From JACKLD01 sp049297695 (GTDB lineage: Bacteria; Pseudomonadota; Alphaproteobacteria; UBA2136; UBA6156), in NCBI GenBank assembly GCA_049297695.1, contig JBAQUT010000022.1:1-55023 (forward strand): a stretch of 55,023 nt of DNA. The letters run 5' to 3'. The position numbers and the translations under genes were made by a program. Numbering within the stretch: the first letter of the stretch is position 1; each line of letters begins with the position of its first letter. Of the stretch, positions 16,697 to 25,815 are shown in pieces. The notes under the pieces are model-generated. The model did no database searches. It was not told the DNA's origin and saw only the letters and a program-made list of their open reading frames with translations.

Positions 16697-17977
16697 ATGA
16701 CCCAGCCCCTTGCCGCCCGCCTACGCCCGCGTACCTTGCAGCAGGTGGTGGGGCAGGAGCATATAACGGAAAACGAAGGGTTGTTGGCGCGATTGATTGC
16801 CGCGCAAACCCCGCAAAGTTTGATTTTATGGGGCCCCCCCGGTTGCGGCAAAACCACCTTGGCCCAGCTGTATGCCACGGCGTTTGGGGCGGATTTTGTG
16901 CAACTCTCCGCCGTGTTGGCGGGCGTGGCGGATGTGCGCAAGGTGGTGGAGCAAGCTCAAACGGTGGTGGGGTTGGGGCGCAAAACCGTGCTGTTTGTGG
17001 ATGAAATCCACCGCTTCAACAAAGCCCAGCAAGACGCCTTTTTGCCCCATGTGGAAAGCGGGCTTTTAACGCTGGTAGGGGCCACCACCGAGAACCCCAG
17101 TTTTGCGTTGAACAACGCGTTGCTCTCCCGTGCGCAGGTGTTGGTGCTGAACGCGTTGGATGCGGTGGCGTTGGAGAAAGTGTTAGCCCAAGCCGAAGCC
17201 GAAGTTGGCCCCTTGCCGCTGGATGTCGACGCCCGCCAAACCCTTCTCCATATGGCCCACGGTGATGCGCGGAGCTTGCTGAATATGGTGGAGACCATCG
17301 TGTCGTCATGGCGAGGGAGCGAAGCGGACGTGGCCATCTCACGCGAGGAGCTTATCAAACGGTTACCAACCAGCATGGCCAATTACGACAAAGGGGGCGA
17401 TTGGCACTACGACGTGATTTCCGCCCTTCACAAAAGCGTGCGGGGGAGCGACCCCGACGCCGCCTTGTACTACTTGGCCCGCATGCTGGAAGGGGGCGAG
17501 GATGGGATGTATCTGGCGCGACGGTTGATCCGCATGGCGGTGGAGGATATTGGCTTGGCCGACCCCCAAGCCCTGCCGTTGGCCGTGGCGGCACAAGATG
17601 CCTACCGCACCATGGGCAGCCCGGAAGGGGATTTGGCCTTGGCCGAAGTGGCGGTGTACTTGGCGTTGGCACCTAAAAGCATTGGAGTGTACGAGGGGTG
17701 GAACGCGGCCAAGGCTTTGGCCAAGGCCACGGCAGAGTTGGTGCCGCCCAAGCATATCATCAACGCCCCCACGAACATGATGAAAGAGTTGGGGCACGGG
17801 GAAGGCTACCAGTACGACCCCCACACGGCGGATGGGTTCAGCGGACAGAATTACTTCCCCACCGCCATGGCGGAACGCCCCAGCCTGTACAAGCCCGTGG
17901 AGCGGGGGTTTGAGCGGGAGATGGTGAAGCGCATGGAGTATTTTGCCAAACTGCGGGCAAAAAAGAGTAAAGCCTAG
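16697..17977 (+). CDS. rarA: Replication-associated recombination protein A (RarA/MgsA)
   Basis: 426 residues. AAA+ ATPase of the RarA/WRNIP1 family acting at stalled forks. RP..L..VVGQEH N-terminus, Walker A GPPGCGKTT (46-54), Walker B VDEIHRFNKAQQDAFLPHVE, sensor 1 GATTENPSF, and the family-specific YDKGGDWHYDVISALHKSVRGSDPDAALYYLARML block with HIINAPTNMMKELGHGEGYQY near the end. Residues about 203-215 (WRGSEADVAIS) are encoded by a palindromic element in-frame, lengthening the region before the YDK motif. Start 16697 fits other RarA N-termini; an in-frame ATG at 16679 is possible. Confidence 0.95.
   Translation: MTQPLAARLRPRTLQQVVGQEHITENEGLLARLIAAQTPQSLILWGPPGCGKTTLAQLYATAFGADFVQLSAVLAGVADVRKVVEQAQTVVGLGRKTVLFVDEIHRFNKAQQDAFLPHVESGLLTLVGATTENPSFALNNALLSRAQVLVLNALDAVALEKVLAQAEAEVGPLPLDVDARQTLLHMAHGDARSLLNMVETIVSSWRGSEADVAISREELIKRLPTSMANYDKGGDWHYDVISALHKSVRGSDPDAALYYLARMLEGGEDGMYLARRLIRMAVEDIGLADPQALPLAVAAQDAYRTMGSPEGDLALAEVAVYLALAPKSIGVYEGWNAAKALAKATAELVPPKHIINAPTNMMKELGHGEGYQYDPHTADGFSGQNYFPTAMAERPSLYKPVERGFEREMVKRMEYFAKLRAKKSKA
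17304..17340 (+). repeat. Family A palindromic element inside rarA
   Basis: CGTCATGGCGAG at the left and CGTGGCCATCTC at the right frame a GAGCGAAGCG core. It matches the asnB copies and the outer arms of the element at 9765. It keeps the rarA frame open, encoding the segment SSWRGSEADVAIS. Confidence 0.78.
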
Positions 17978-18021
17978 GCAAGGGGGTTGTAAGGCTTAGG
18001 GGGAATCCCCATGCTTTGAGG

Positions 18022-18792
18022 ATGGGAATTGTGTTGCCGTTAACACCACCGACCCCGAAACCTCTTGATGCAGGGGCGGTTGCAGCAGGTGTGGCCGAAG
18101 TTGTGAAATTCCGCCGTAAGTGTGTTGCCCCTACCTTAAAAACATTCCCCGGACTTTACCAAACGCAAGCCCATATGGATGCGTGGTTTAGCCAACTTTA
18201 TCGCCAACTTCCTGCCGACGGCCGTCGGTACGTGGTTGGGTTCTCTCACGGTACGCTGGAAGCCCGTCGTATGGCGGCCCGTGGCGAGGCGGATGTTTTG
18301 ATTTTGATTGCCCCGCCGATGGGGGGGTACGTGAGTTACTGCTCGTGGCTTGGCAATGCCATTGCTTCAACCATGTTAGACCCGTTGAGCAACATAGACC
18401 CCACCGCCCGTGTTGATGCCATGTTAAGCCGTAATCATGGTGACAAGATGAATGAGTTTGGTATGGGAATGCGCCCGCATATGATTCGGGCCTTAGGGCA
18501 CGATATGATGCGCAACTACGCCGAAGGCCGTGAAAAAGGAGTTGAATGTTTCAATTTTAAAAGTTGGGAATACCACCAAGAAATCAAAGTACCAACGCTT
18601 GTTGTGGCAAGTGTGAACGATCGGCTTGTTCCACTGGAAGAACCCATGCAAGTTATACGGCAAATATCCACAGCCGAGCCAATGCTGGTTGAAGGTAACC
18701 ATTTGGCGGTGTTTGAGGCTCCTCATCATATAGGCAAAATAGCCGACCATTTTAAAGTTATTTTTGGTGAGCACCTTATTGAGCGCCATTAA
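18022..18792 (+). CDS. Alpha/beta hydrolase-like protein
   Basis: About 256 residues, cytoplasmic. Nucleophile elbow GFSHGT (Ser in YVVGFSHGTLEAR), candidate Asp in NDRLVPLEEP and candidate His in GNHLAVFEAPHH follow alpha/beta-hydrolase order, with a lid-like insert (MLSRNHGDKMNEFGMGM) between. The first 300 nt are moderately GC-rich and the later part AT-richer. ATG at 18022 or TTG at 18016 could start it; neither has a strong ribosome binding site. Substrate unknown. It is followed by a second, unrelated-looking hydrolase gene. Confidence 0.65.
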   Translation: MGIVLPLTPPTPKPLDAGAVAAGVAEVVKFRRKCVAPTLKTFPGLYQTQAHMDAWFSQLYRQLPADGRRYVVGFSHGTLEARRMAARGEADVLILIAPPMGGYVSYCSWLGNAIASTMLDPLSNIDPTARVDAMLSRNHGDKMNEFGMGMRPHMIRALGHDMMRNYAEGREKGVECFNFKSWEYHQEIKVPTLVVASVNDRLVPLEEPMQVIRQISTAEPMLVEGNHLAVFEAPHHIGKIADHFKVIFGEHLIERH

Positions 18793-18838
18793 CCCGATAG
18801 GTTAGACCTTCCATTCCACCTGTGTTACCTTACCTCCC

Positions 18839-19699
18839 ATGAAACCCTACCTGCACCACGCCCCGCACCCTACGGCACCTGTGGTGGTGATATTGCCGGG
18901 GGTGAACAGCGGGCCGTATTTGTTTGAAGGCGCGGTGGCGGCGCTGGGGGATACCCACCGCTTGATTATCGCCAACCCGCCCGGCTGTGGCGGCACGCCC
19001 ATGCCCATGCCGCTGACGGCCGAAACTTACGCCCGCACGGTGCTGGCGTTGCTGGATGACATGCAGGTGGAGGGTTCCTTCAGCCTTCTCGGCCACAGTT
19101 TGGGCAGTTTTGCGGCGCAAGAGCTGGCCCGTGTGGCGCCAGAACGGGTGGAACGGTTGATACTGGCCAGCACTAGCATCGGCCAGCCCTACATGGCGCG
19201 GGATACGTTGGCCATACGCGGGGTAACGGGCATGAGTTTTTGGGATTTATCCCGCGCTATCGCCAAAGACCCTGCAACCCATATGAAGCATTTTTTCGGC
19301 CCTGCGTTCCCTGTGCAAAACGCGCAGGCGTATCTGGATTTTATCGCCAAACGCCAAGCCAACCTGGCCCCCAAGCAGGTGACTGTGGCGCAGTTTGCAG
19401 CGGGCGGGGCGTTCAGCAGTTACCGTTGGGCGCATAACCTAACGCCGCCCACGTTGGTGGTACAGGGCGGGGCGGATATCCTCACCCCTGCCTCCAGCGC
19501 CCGCAAATTGGCGCAATTTATACCCAACGCCCGTTACCTTGAGTTTTACGGGGTAGGGCACTTCCCCATGCTGGAGCACGAAGGGTTTTACCCCAGTATC
19601 AAACGCTTTTTGCTGGGCCATGCGGAAGGCGAGGTGCTGGACGACCATGTGGGTGTGTGGGAAAAACTCCAGCGCAGTTGGTTGCGGTTGCATGGATAG
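18839..19699 (+). CDS. Alpha/beta hydrolase
   Basis: 286 residues. Classic alpha/beta hydrolase: oxyanion region VVILPGVNSGPYLF, nucleophile Ser87 in LLGHSLGSFAAQE, Asp in QGGADILTPASS, His in GVGHFPMLEHEG. Similar to esterases or C-C bond hydrolases; NPPGCGGTPMPMPLTAETYARTV resembles the usual D.GxGxS loop. GC-rich, like the core genome. No pathway neighbours to define the substrate. Confidence 0.88.
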   Translation: MKPYLHHAPHPTAPVVVILPGVNSGPYLFEGAVAALGDTHRLIIANPPGCGGTPMPMPLTAETYARTVLALLDDMQVEGSFSLLGHSLGSFAAQELARVAPERVERLILASTSIGQPYMARDTLAIRGVTGMSFWDLSRAIAKDPATHMKHFFGPAFPVQNAQAYLDFIAKRQANLAPKQVTVAQFAAGGAFSSYRWAHNLTPPTLVVQGGADILTPASSARKLAQFIPNARYLEFYGVGHFPMLEHEGFYPSIKRFLLGHAEGEVLDDHVGVWEKLQRSWLRLHG

Positions 19700-19720
19700 T
19701 GTTTTTAGTATACATATATA
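19688..19720 (+). promoter_or_regulatory. GTATAC-type promoter 3, upstream of the orphan at 19740
   Basis: GTATAC at 19708-19713 followed by A and TATATA (19715-19720), identical over 14 bases to promoter 1. A -35-like TTGCAT at 19688 is 21 nt from TATATA, too far for a normal sigma-70 promoter. The motif begins within 10 nt of the preceding stop codon. Confidence 0.5.
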
Positions 19721-19739
19721 GATAAGTAGGAGAATGAAG

Positions 19740-20297
19740 ATGACCCAACCTTTACCTAAACCCGAACCCAAGTTGGCCGAGATTGACCGCGAGAAGGCGG
19801 AAAACGTGTTCCGTAACATGATGCGGGAAATTCAACGGCACCCCGAATCGGCCATCCAAAAAAATATTGATTTGATGGTGATTGCAGGGATGTTGGGGTT
19901 TGGAAAAAAATTGCCAGAATTATCTGAATTTGTAGCTGGACAGTCGGGGCGAAAAAGCAAAACCTTTTATAATCAATTTACTGCTTATGCGAATGATGAG
20001 GATTATCGGCAAGCAGGTTTGAGAACTCCTACTCGGAATAATGAAATGGCAACGGTTAGCTGGGCGAGAGTGCAGGCAGCCTTGTTGGCGGGTTATCAAG
20101 ATGGAATGAAGATGGGGCAATTGTGTGAACGGGTTGCCCAACAACTTCTTTATGCAAACGGTGATTTCATACAATTTTTGTTGAGCAAGTGTGATCGTGG
20201 TGGCTTATGGCGTAAATCAGTGGGGTTGCCTTATCATGAAGGAAAGGGGATTTCTTCTATGAATCAAGCGACCGAGAATGATGTTGGGCGCGAATGA
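19740..20297 (+). CDS. AT-rich orphan with helical domain, function unknown
   Basis: 185 residues, no signal peptide, alpha-helical throughout (EIDREKAENVFRNMMREIQRHPESAIQKNIDLMVIAGMLGFG). Start at 19740 chosen because GTAGGAG is 8 nt away; the ATG at 19734 would be only 2 nt from it. The first 100 nt are GC-rich, the rest AT-rich with A/T-ending codons. The stop codon overlaps the start of rluC by 4 nt (ATGA). No family recognised. Confidence 0.58.
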   Translation: MTQPLPKPEPKLAEIDREKAENVFRNMMREIQRHPESAIQKNIDLMVIAGMLGFGKKLPELSEFVAGQSGRKSKTFYNQFTAYANDEDYRQAGLRTPTRNNEMATVSWARVQAALLAGYQDGMKMGQLCERVAQQLLYANGDFIQFLLSKCDRGGLWRKSVGLPYHEGKGISSMNQATENDVGRE

Positions 20298-21217
20298 AGT
20301 TGGTTATCCCCCCCATTGCCGATGGCCAGCGGTTGGACCGGTGGCTGAAAAAGGCGTTGCCGGAAGTGCCCTATGTGGCGGTGCAAAAGATGCTGCGCAC
20401 GGGGGATATCCGGGTGGATGGCAAACGGGCCAAGGGGGATGCGCGGTTGGTGGCGGGGCAGGTGGTAGAGGTGGGAGGTTCAAGGAACAAGGGGCAAGGG
20501 GCAAGGGAAAACGGGGCGAGCGTTTACCAGATAACCAACGCCGACAAAGCCATGTTGAACCAGGCTGTGGTGTATGAGGATGACGCGGTGTTGGTGTTGA
20601 ATAAACCTGCCGGGTTGGCTGCCCAAGCGGGGAGCGGGGTAAGCCGGAGTTTGGACAGGCTGGTGGCCGCGATGTGGCCCAAAAACCCGCCCAAGCTGAC
20701 GCACCGATTGGATAAAGACACCACGGGGTTGATTGTGTTGGCCAAAACCCGTGCCGCGGCCCAAGCCGTAACGGCCGCTTTTGCGGGGCGGGACGTGCGG
20801 AAAACGTATCGGGTGTTAGTGGTGGGGAAGGTGCCAACCCCCACGGGCGTGGTGGATGCCGCTATTGCCAAAATCGCCCACAGTTACGGCAGCCATGCCG
20901 TGGTGGATGACCTGATGGGTGATGAGGCGCGAACCGAGTGGCGCGTGATAGCCGACCGCGGCCCCTACACTTTGCTGCACGCCATGCCCTACACGGGGCG
21001 GATGAACCAGATCCGCGTGCACATGGCCCATGTGGGGTGTCCGCTGGTGGGAGACCGAAAATATGGCGGCGAGGCGGCCGAACACGCGGCGGCGGCGTTG
21101 GGCTACCCCAAAACGTTATATTTGCATGCCGAGCGGTTGGTGTTGCCTCACCCTGTTACGGGCCAAGTGTTGGAGTTATCGGCACCCTTACCACCCCACT
21201 TTGCAGCCTTGACCTAA
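20294..21217 (+). CDS. RluC/RluD-family rRNA pseudouridine synthase
   Basis: 307 residues. N-terminal S4 RNA-binding domain (RLDRWLKKALPEVPYVAVQKMLRTGDIRVDGKR) and the pseudouridine synthase catalytic domain with Asp140 in HRLDKDTTGLIVLAKT, plus TGRMNQIRVHMAHVGCPLVGDRKYGG. Residues about 61-76 (GGSRNKGQGARENGAS), between S4 domain and catalytic domain, come from a purine-rich repeat and look inserted; the usual linker here is short. Likely acts on 23S rRNA. Shares an ATGA overlap with the orphan upstream. Confidence 0.92.
   Translation: MKLVIPPIADGQRLDRWLKKALPEVPYVAVQKMLRTGDIRVDGKRAKGDARLVAGQVVEVGGSRNKGQGARENGASVYQITNADKAMLNQAVVYEDDAVLVLNKPAGLAAQAGSGVSRSLDRLVAAMWPKNPPKLTHRLDKDTTGLIVLAKTRAAAQAVTAAFAGRDVRKTYRVLVVGKVPTPTGVVDAAIAKIAHSYGSHAVVDDLMGDEARTEWRVIADRGPYTLLHAMPYTGRMNQIRVHMAHVGCPLVGDRKYGGEAAEHAAAALGYPKTLYLHAERLVLPHPVTGQVLELSAPLPPHFAALT
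20478..20515 (+). repeat. Purine-rich tandem GGGGCAA motif inside rluC
   Basis: Two near-exact GGGGCAA units preceded by a related AAGGAACAA and followed by GGGAAAA. The tract encodes the odd linker residues SRNKGQGAREN of RluC and keeps the frame. Confidence 0.55.
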
Positions 21218-21262
21218 CCCTGACAAACTGACACGTTAAGGGTAACAACAAGGAGCTTGGCT

Positions 21263-24079
21263 ATGGGCATCAGGAAAATCATTGGTTACAGCGTGGTGGG
21301 TGTGGTGGGTTTAACCGCTGTGGCGGCGGGCGGGGCGTTTGTGTACCTGCAAAATGCCGATTTGGCCCCGTTTGCCGTAAGCCTGATTGAAAAACAAACG
21401 GGCTTGGCCGTCAAAGCCGAAGGGCCGCTGACGCTGAAGTTGTTGCCCCAGTTGGAGCTTCATGCCGCCAAGCTGACCGTACCCGCCTACCGTGGCGACA
21501 AACCCTTACTGACCGTGGACAACGCCGATGTGACCGTGGCGTGGGGCAGCGGCCTGACGTTTTGGAAAGGCATGACCCTGACAGCCTTAAACCTGACCAA
21601 CCCCGTGGTGGTGTTGGACAAGCCGAAAGATGGCCCCGCCAACTGGCAAAGTGCCGAAAGTTACGTGGCGCAGGTGGAAACGAAGGGGGATGAAACAGCC
21701 TCCGGTATGGACGCCGGCAAGCTCCCCTTGGCGAGCTTTGGAGTTGTGGATGTAAGCAATTTGAACCTCACTTACACGGATGCCAGCACGGGGCGGAAGG
21801 TGGTGGCGGAGGGTATCAACTTGAAAGCCGACGGCACCGACGTGGGTGATGCTAAGCTGGACATGGGCGGGCAAGTGAACGGCCAACCCGTAAGCTTGGC
21901 AGGGGCGTTTAATTTTACGGATTTGAAGCGCGTGCCCGTAACCGCCAACCTTGCCGCCGGAACCCTGAAAATGGCGGTGGATGGCGAAGTGCGCGAGCAA
22001 AGCGCCTATGCGGGGGCCGTGAACATTCAAAGCCCCAACCTGCAAGACAGTTTGGCCAAGCTGTTGGGCAAAGCGCCCGCCCAAGCACCCGCCGAAGCGT
22101 TTAGCCTTACGGGCGATGTGGACGCGGGCGGCAGCAACGTGAAGCTAAAAAACTTCAACACCAAACTGGGCAACCTGCTGCGCGCCACGGGGGATGTGGA
22201 TGTGGCCATGGGCGATACCCCCAGCGCCAACGGCAGCTTTATGGCGGAAGGGAACAACTTGCGCCAACTGGTAGCCCTTGCCACGGGCAAAACCAATACC
22301 AGTTTGCCTGCCAAACCGTTCAAGATTTCCACCAAGTTGGCGGGGCAGGAGAGCATCAAGCTTTCGGGCTTGAATGCCGAGATTCAAGGCGTGGTGGCGG
22401 TGGCGGGAGATGTAACCTTGGTACCTGCCAAAACCGCGGGAGGCTTGCCCAAGGTGGATGGCCAACTGCGCGCCCGCAGCGCTAGCCTGAAAGGTTTGGC
22501 GGAAGGATTTGGTAGCAATGCCAACCTGCCCAACCAACCTTTGGATATCAGCCTGAACATAGCGGGCCAAGGCACGTACAAATTAACGGATGTAACCGCC
22601 CAATTGGGCACGTTGGCCACGTTGACAGGGAACATGGATATCACCCCCCAACCTACCTTGAAACTAGCAGGGAGCTTTGCCGTGAAAGGGGCCAACCTTG
22701 CCGCCACGGCCAAGGCGTTTGGCAGCACGGCGGCGTTGCCCGCCAGCGCCTACACCGCCAGCATGACGCTGGGGGGCGATAAGCGGATTGAGGTGAGCGA
22801 CCTGACCATCAGCTTGCCCCAACTTCTGGAAGCCACAGGACACATGAACTTAAACCCTGCCGCGCCGTACAACGCGCAGGGGGAAATCACCTTCAACCGT
22901 TTGAACCTGAACGCGCTGGGCTATTGCCAACCTGCCAGCAGCGGTGGCACCCAAACCGTGAATGCGGATGCCAAACCCGTGGCCGCCAGCGGGGCGGCAC
23001 CGTGGAGCGACAAACCGTTGCCGTTGGACGGTTTGAACAGCGTGGCGTTAGATATGGGCATCCAGGTGAAGGCGTTGGATTGCGCGAGCTTCCCCGCCCA
23101 AAACTTGAGTGTGAACGTGGCCAACACCGCCAGCAAATTGACGGTGAGCGACTTAAACATTTCCATGGCGGATGGTGGTAGCATGGTGGGCGGCCTTACG
23201 TTGGGCCATGGTGGCAATGCCACGTTGGAGGCCAACCTGACGCTGGCCAACATTTTGTTACATAAGCTTGTGCGCACGTTGGAAGACAAAGGGGTGGAGT
23301 TACCCATCCACGGCACCGCCAAGCTAACCAGCAAAGGCAGTACCACGCGACAACTGGCCCAAAATTTGGCGGGGAAACTGGACTTTAAAGCCGATGACGG
23401 GCGCGTGCCGTATGTGAAGATGCTGGGGAATATCAGCGCCATCAGTAGCCTTCTGCAAGGCCAGATACCCACCCAAGGGAGCGACCATTTGCGCAGCATG
23501 GTGGCGCAGTATACGGTAGCTGGCGGGGTTATGAGTACGGATAAACTCAGCATGGAGACGGATGGCTTGACCTTGAACGGCACAGGCACTGTGAACCTGC
23601 CCGCGTGGACGATTGATTACACGTTAACGCCCGAGGTGAGTGTGGGCGATAAGGTGAGCATCCCCGTGCTGGTGCAAGGGAGCTTGGGCGCCCCCAGCAT
23701 TGGGCCAGATAAAAACTTTGTGAGCAAGTTGGCCGCCCGTTTGGCCACCGAAGGCCTGAAAGGTGCCTTGGGTTTGGATAAAGCCGATGCCAAAGGTTTG
23801 GGTGGTGTGGTGGGCGATGTGCTGGGTGGCAAGGGCCTGCAAGGCGAAGGGGTTCAAAACCTGTTGAACAACGTGCTGAAGCCCAAAACCCAGCAGCCTG
23901 TGCCCGTAACTCCAGCGGCGGAAACCCCTACGGTGGAAAGCCCTGCAACAGAACCTGCGGCGATTGAGCAACCAGCAGCAGCGGCTGAACCTATGCCGCA
24001 ATCTGAACCCGCAAAACCCGAAGACGTGCTGAAAGGCGCCGCTGAAGACGCCCTGAAGAACATGCTGCAAGGCTTGTAA
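21263..24079 (+). CDS. AsmA family protein
   Basis: 938 residues. One N-terminal membrane anchor (about 4-27, IIGYSVVGVVGLTAVAAGGAFVY), then an AsmA N-terminal domain (ALIEKQTGL.VKAEGPLTLKLLPQLELHAAKLTVPA) and long beta-rich repeats ending in the AsmA C-terminal module (LNLSVSDGRVPY..., DGLTLNGTGTVNLPAWTIDYTL). Such proteins bridge the periplasm and are implicated in phospholipid transport to the outer membrane. The tail is Pro/Ala/Glu-rich (about 880-925) before a last helix. ATG at 21263 chosen, 7 nt after AAGGAG. Confidence 0.9.
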   Translation: MGIRKIIGYSVVGVVGLTAVAAGGAFVYLQNADLAPFAVSLIEKQTGLAVKAEGPLTLKLLPQLELHAAKLTVPAYRGDKPLLTVDNADVTVAWGSGLTFWKGMTLTALNLTNPVVVLDKPKDGPANWQSAESYVAQVETKGDETASGMDAGKLPLASFGVVDVSNLNLTYTDASTGRKVVAEGINLKADGTDVGDAKLDMGGQVNGQPVSLAGAFNFTDLKRVPVTANLAAGTLKMAVDGEVREQSAYAGAVNIQSPNLQDSLAKLLGKAPAQAPAEAFSLTGDVDAGGSNVKLKNFNTKLGNLLRATGDVDVAMGDTPSANGSFMAEGNNLRQLVALATGKTNTSLPAKPFKISTKLAGQESIKLSGLNAEIQGVVAVAGDVTLVPAKTAGGLPKVDGQLRARSASLKGLAEGFGSNANLPNQPLDISLNIAGQGTYKLTDVTAQLGTLATLTGNMDITPQPTLKLAGSFAVKGANLAATAKAFGSTAALPASAYTASMTLGGDKRIEVSDLTISLPQLLEATGHMNLNPAAPYNAQGEITFNRLNLNALGYCQPASSGGTQTVNADAKPVAASGAAPWSDKPLPLDGLNSVALDMGIQVKALDCASFPAQNLSVNVANTASKLTVSDLNISMADGGSMVGGLTLGHGGNATLEANLTLANILLHKLVRTLEDKGVELPIHGTAKLTSKGSTTRQLAQNLAGKLDFKADDGRVPYVKMLGNISAISSLLQGQIPTQGSDHLRSMVAQYTVAGGVMSTDKLSMETDGLTLNGTGTVNLPAWTIDYTLTPEVSVGDKVSIPVLVQGSLGAPSIGPDKNFVSKLAARLATEGLKGALGLDKADAKGLGGVVGDVLGGKGLQGEGVQNLLNNVLKPKTQQPVPVTPAAETPTVESPATEPAAIEQPAAAAEPMPQSEPAKPEDVLKGAAEDALKNMLQGL

Positions 24080-24108
24080 ACAAGGTCTATTGCCGCTATA
24101 ACCACGGC

Positions 24109-25219
24109 ATGATACCCGAGCACAAAGCCAGTATTGCCCGTATTGAGGAGGCGTTAAGCCTCCTCGGGAGGTCGCTTTGACATTGATGTTTCGCGCCAGA
24201 AACTTTTGGATTTAATCCAGCAAACCGAAGACCCCGACCTTTGGAACAAGCCCGATGCGGCCAAAAAAGTGATGCAAGACAAGCGGCGTTTGGAAGTGAA
24301 TATCGGCCGTTTTGATGCCGTGAAGCGGCGGCTGGACGATGCCGTGGTGCTGATTGGCTTGGGCGATGAAATGGGGGATGCGGGAAGCATCAAAGAAGCG
24401 GAGGCCGAATTGGCAGAGCTGGTGAAGGAAGCCGACAAGCTGGAAACCCAATGTTTGCTGGGCGGCGAGATGGATGGCAGCAACGCGTATTTGGAAATCC
24501 ACGCGGGTGCGGGGGGAACCGAGAGTTGCGATTGGGCGGGTATCCTGCTCCGCATGTACACCCGCTGGGCCGAGCGGGAAGGGTTTAAGGTGGATGTGGT
24601 GGAGTATTCCGACGGGGATGCCGCAGGGATAAAAAGCGCCACACTGCACATTCAGGGCGATTTTGCCTATGGCATGGCCAAAACCGAAGGCGGCGTGCAC
24701 CGCTTGGTGCGGATAAGCCCCTTTGATAGCAACGCCCGCCGCCACACCAGCTTTAGCAGCGTGTTTGTGTACCCCGAGGTGACGGACGATATTGAAATTA
24801 CCATCAACCCCGCCGATTTGCGGGTGGATACCTACCGCGCCCAAGGGGCGGGCGGCCAGCACGTGAACAAAACGGAAAGTGCGGTGCGGATTACCCACTT
24901 GCCCACCAACACCGTGGTGGCCAGCCAGCAGGATAAAAGCCAGATACGCAACCGCGACATTTGCATGCGCATGTTGAAGGCCCGCCTGTACGAGCAGGAG
25001 GTGCAACGCCGCGAAGTCGAGGCCAACAAGTTTGCCGCCAACAAAACCGAAATCGGCTGGGGCCACCAAATACGCAGCTACGTGCTGCAACCCTACCAAA
25101 TGGTGAAAGACTTGCGGACGGACGTGGAAACCAGCAACACTACCGCCGTGCTGGATGGTGATTTGGAGGCGTTTATCAAAGCCGCGTTGGCGCAGCGGGT
25201 GGGGAATGTGCGGAGTTAA
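24109..25219 (+). CDS. prfB: Peptide chain release factor 2, with programmed +1 frameshift
   Basis: RF2 terminates translation at UGA and UAA. The gene is split: a 23-codon first part (24109-24177) ends at an in-frame TGA (24178-24180); a shift of +1 at CTT-TGA-C continues from 24179 to the stop at 25219, 369 residues in all. A Shine-Dalgarno-like GGGAGG lies 3 nt before CTT, the same spacing as in E. coli prfB. This autoregulates RF2: low RF2 stalls at TGA and favours shifting. The SPF codon-recognition tripeptide (in ISPFDSNARRHTSF) and GGQ catalytic motif (AGGQHVNKTESAVR) are present. Confidence 0.96.
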
Positions 25220-25246
25220 CGGAATATCCGCCTAACCAACAGGCGG

Positions 25247-25272
25247 AACCGTGGGATAACGGCACGGTTTTT
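25247..25272 (+). terminator. Probable terminator after prfB
   Basis: AACCGTG and CACGGTT form a stem with a 9-base loop, followed by a run of T (TTTTT), about 30 nt past the prfB stop codon. Confidence 0.6.
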
Positions 25273-25289
25273 GCTAGAGTGTATCTTGT

Positions 25290-25814
25290 ATGATGAAATG
25301 GTATTCCTTTGTTTTGCTTTTAGTTTTTCTGCTGGTGCAGGGCGTTGTGGCGCAAACGTTGGGCCTTATTTCCAACATTCGGTTTCCTACCATAGAGTTC
25401 GCCATGAACCCGTTGGCAGGGCAAATCCGTATGGGCACCAATGGCGCCATGACATACCCCACGGGCGCCAGCGGGGCAAGTACGGGCATTCCGGGGCAGG
25501 TTCAAATTACGGGTACGGTGGGTAGCGCGGTCAGTATCCGTTGCCGCCGGAGTGCTACCTTGTTAGGGCCTTCAGGTGCTACTCTTGCTATTAACCCTGC
25601 GGCTGTCAGCATTGGTACGGGCCAAACATATTCAGCCGCGCCCAAATGCAACGGGTTAACAACCACGGTTATTACCCACACGTTAACATCCAATGCATCC
25701 CAAAATATTTTATATCTGGCAGGGCAACTTCAAAGCAACGGCGTCACCCTGGTGAATGGTTCCTATTCCATCTCCACAGGCAACAAGATAACGGTACGAG
25801 TGGTATACATTTAA
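25290..25814 (+). CDS. DUF4402-like secreted subunit (minor pilin-like)
   Basis: 174 residues with a signal peptide (1-21, YSFVLLLVFLLVQGVVAQ). The mature part follows the DUF4402 outline: IRFPTIEFAMNPLAGQIRMGTNGAM..., ITGTVGSAVSIRC, the Cys pair region, then a final YLAGQLQSNGVTLVNGSYSISTGNKITVRVVY strand typical of these beta-sandwich subunits. The usher-like gene starts 1 nt after its stop, so they form one transcript. A tip or anchor subunit of the fibre locus is likely. ATGs at 25290 and 25293 are possible; no strong ribosome binding site. Confidence 0.72.
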   Translation: MMKWYSFVLLLVFLLVQGVVAQTLGLISNIRFPTIEFAMNPLAGQIRMGTNGAMTYPTGASGASTGIPGQVQITGTVGSAVSIRCRRSATLLGPSGATLAINPAAVSIGTGQTYSAAPKCNGLTTTVITHTLTSNASQNILYLAGQLQSNGVTLVNGSYSISTGNKITVRVVYI

Positions 25815-25815
25815 A

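Noticed and set aside
24206..24211. Start of prfB at the first in-frame ATG of the main frame
   Set aside because: The RF2 N-terminal helix would be missing; the upstream 23 codons, Shine-Dalgarno-like GGGAGG and CTT-TGA-C signal match the programmed frameshift.
25803..25808. A further GTATAC before the usher gene
   Set aside because: It lies within the last codons of the DUF4402 subunit gene, in a sequence constrained by the conserved VVYI end, with no -35/-10 pair around it, so I do not count it as a member of the promoter group.
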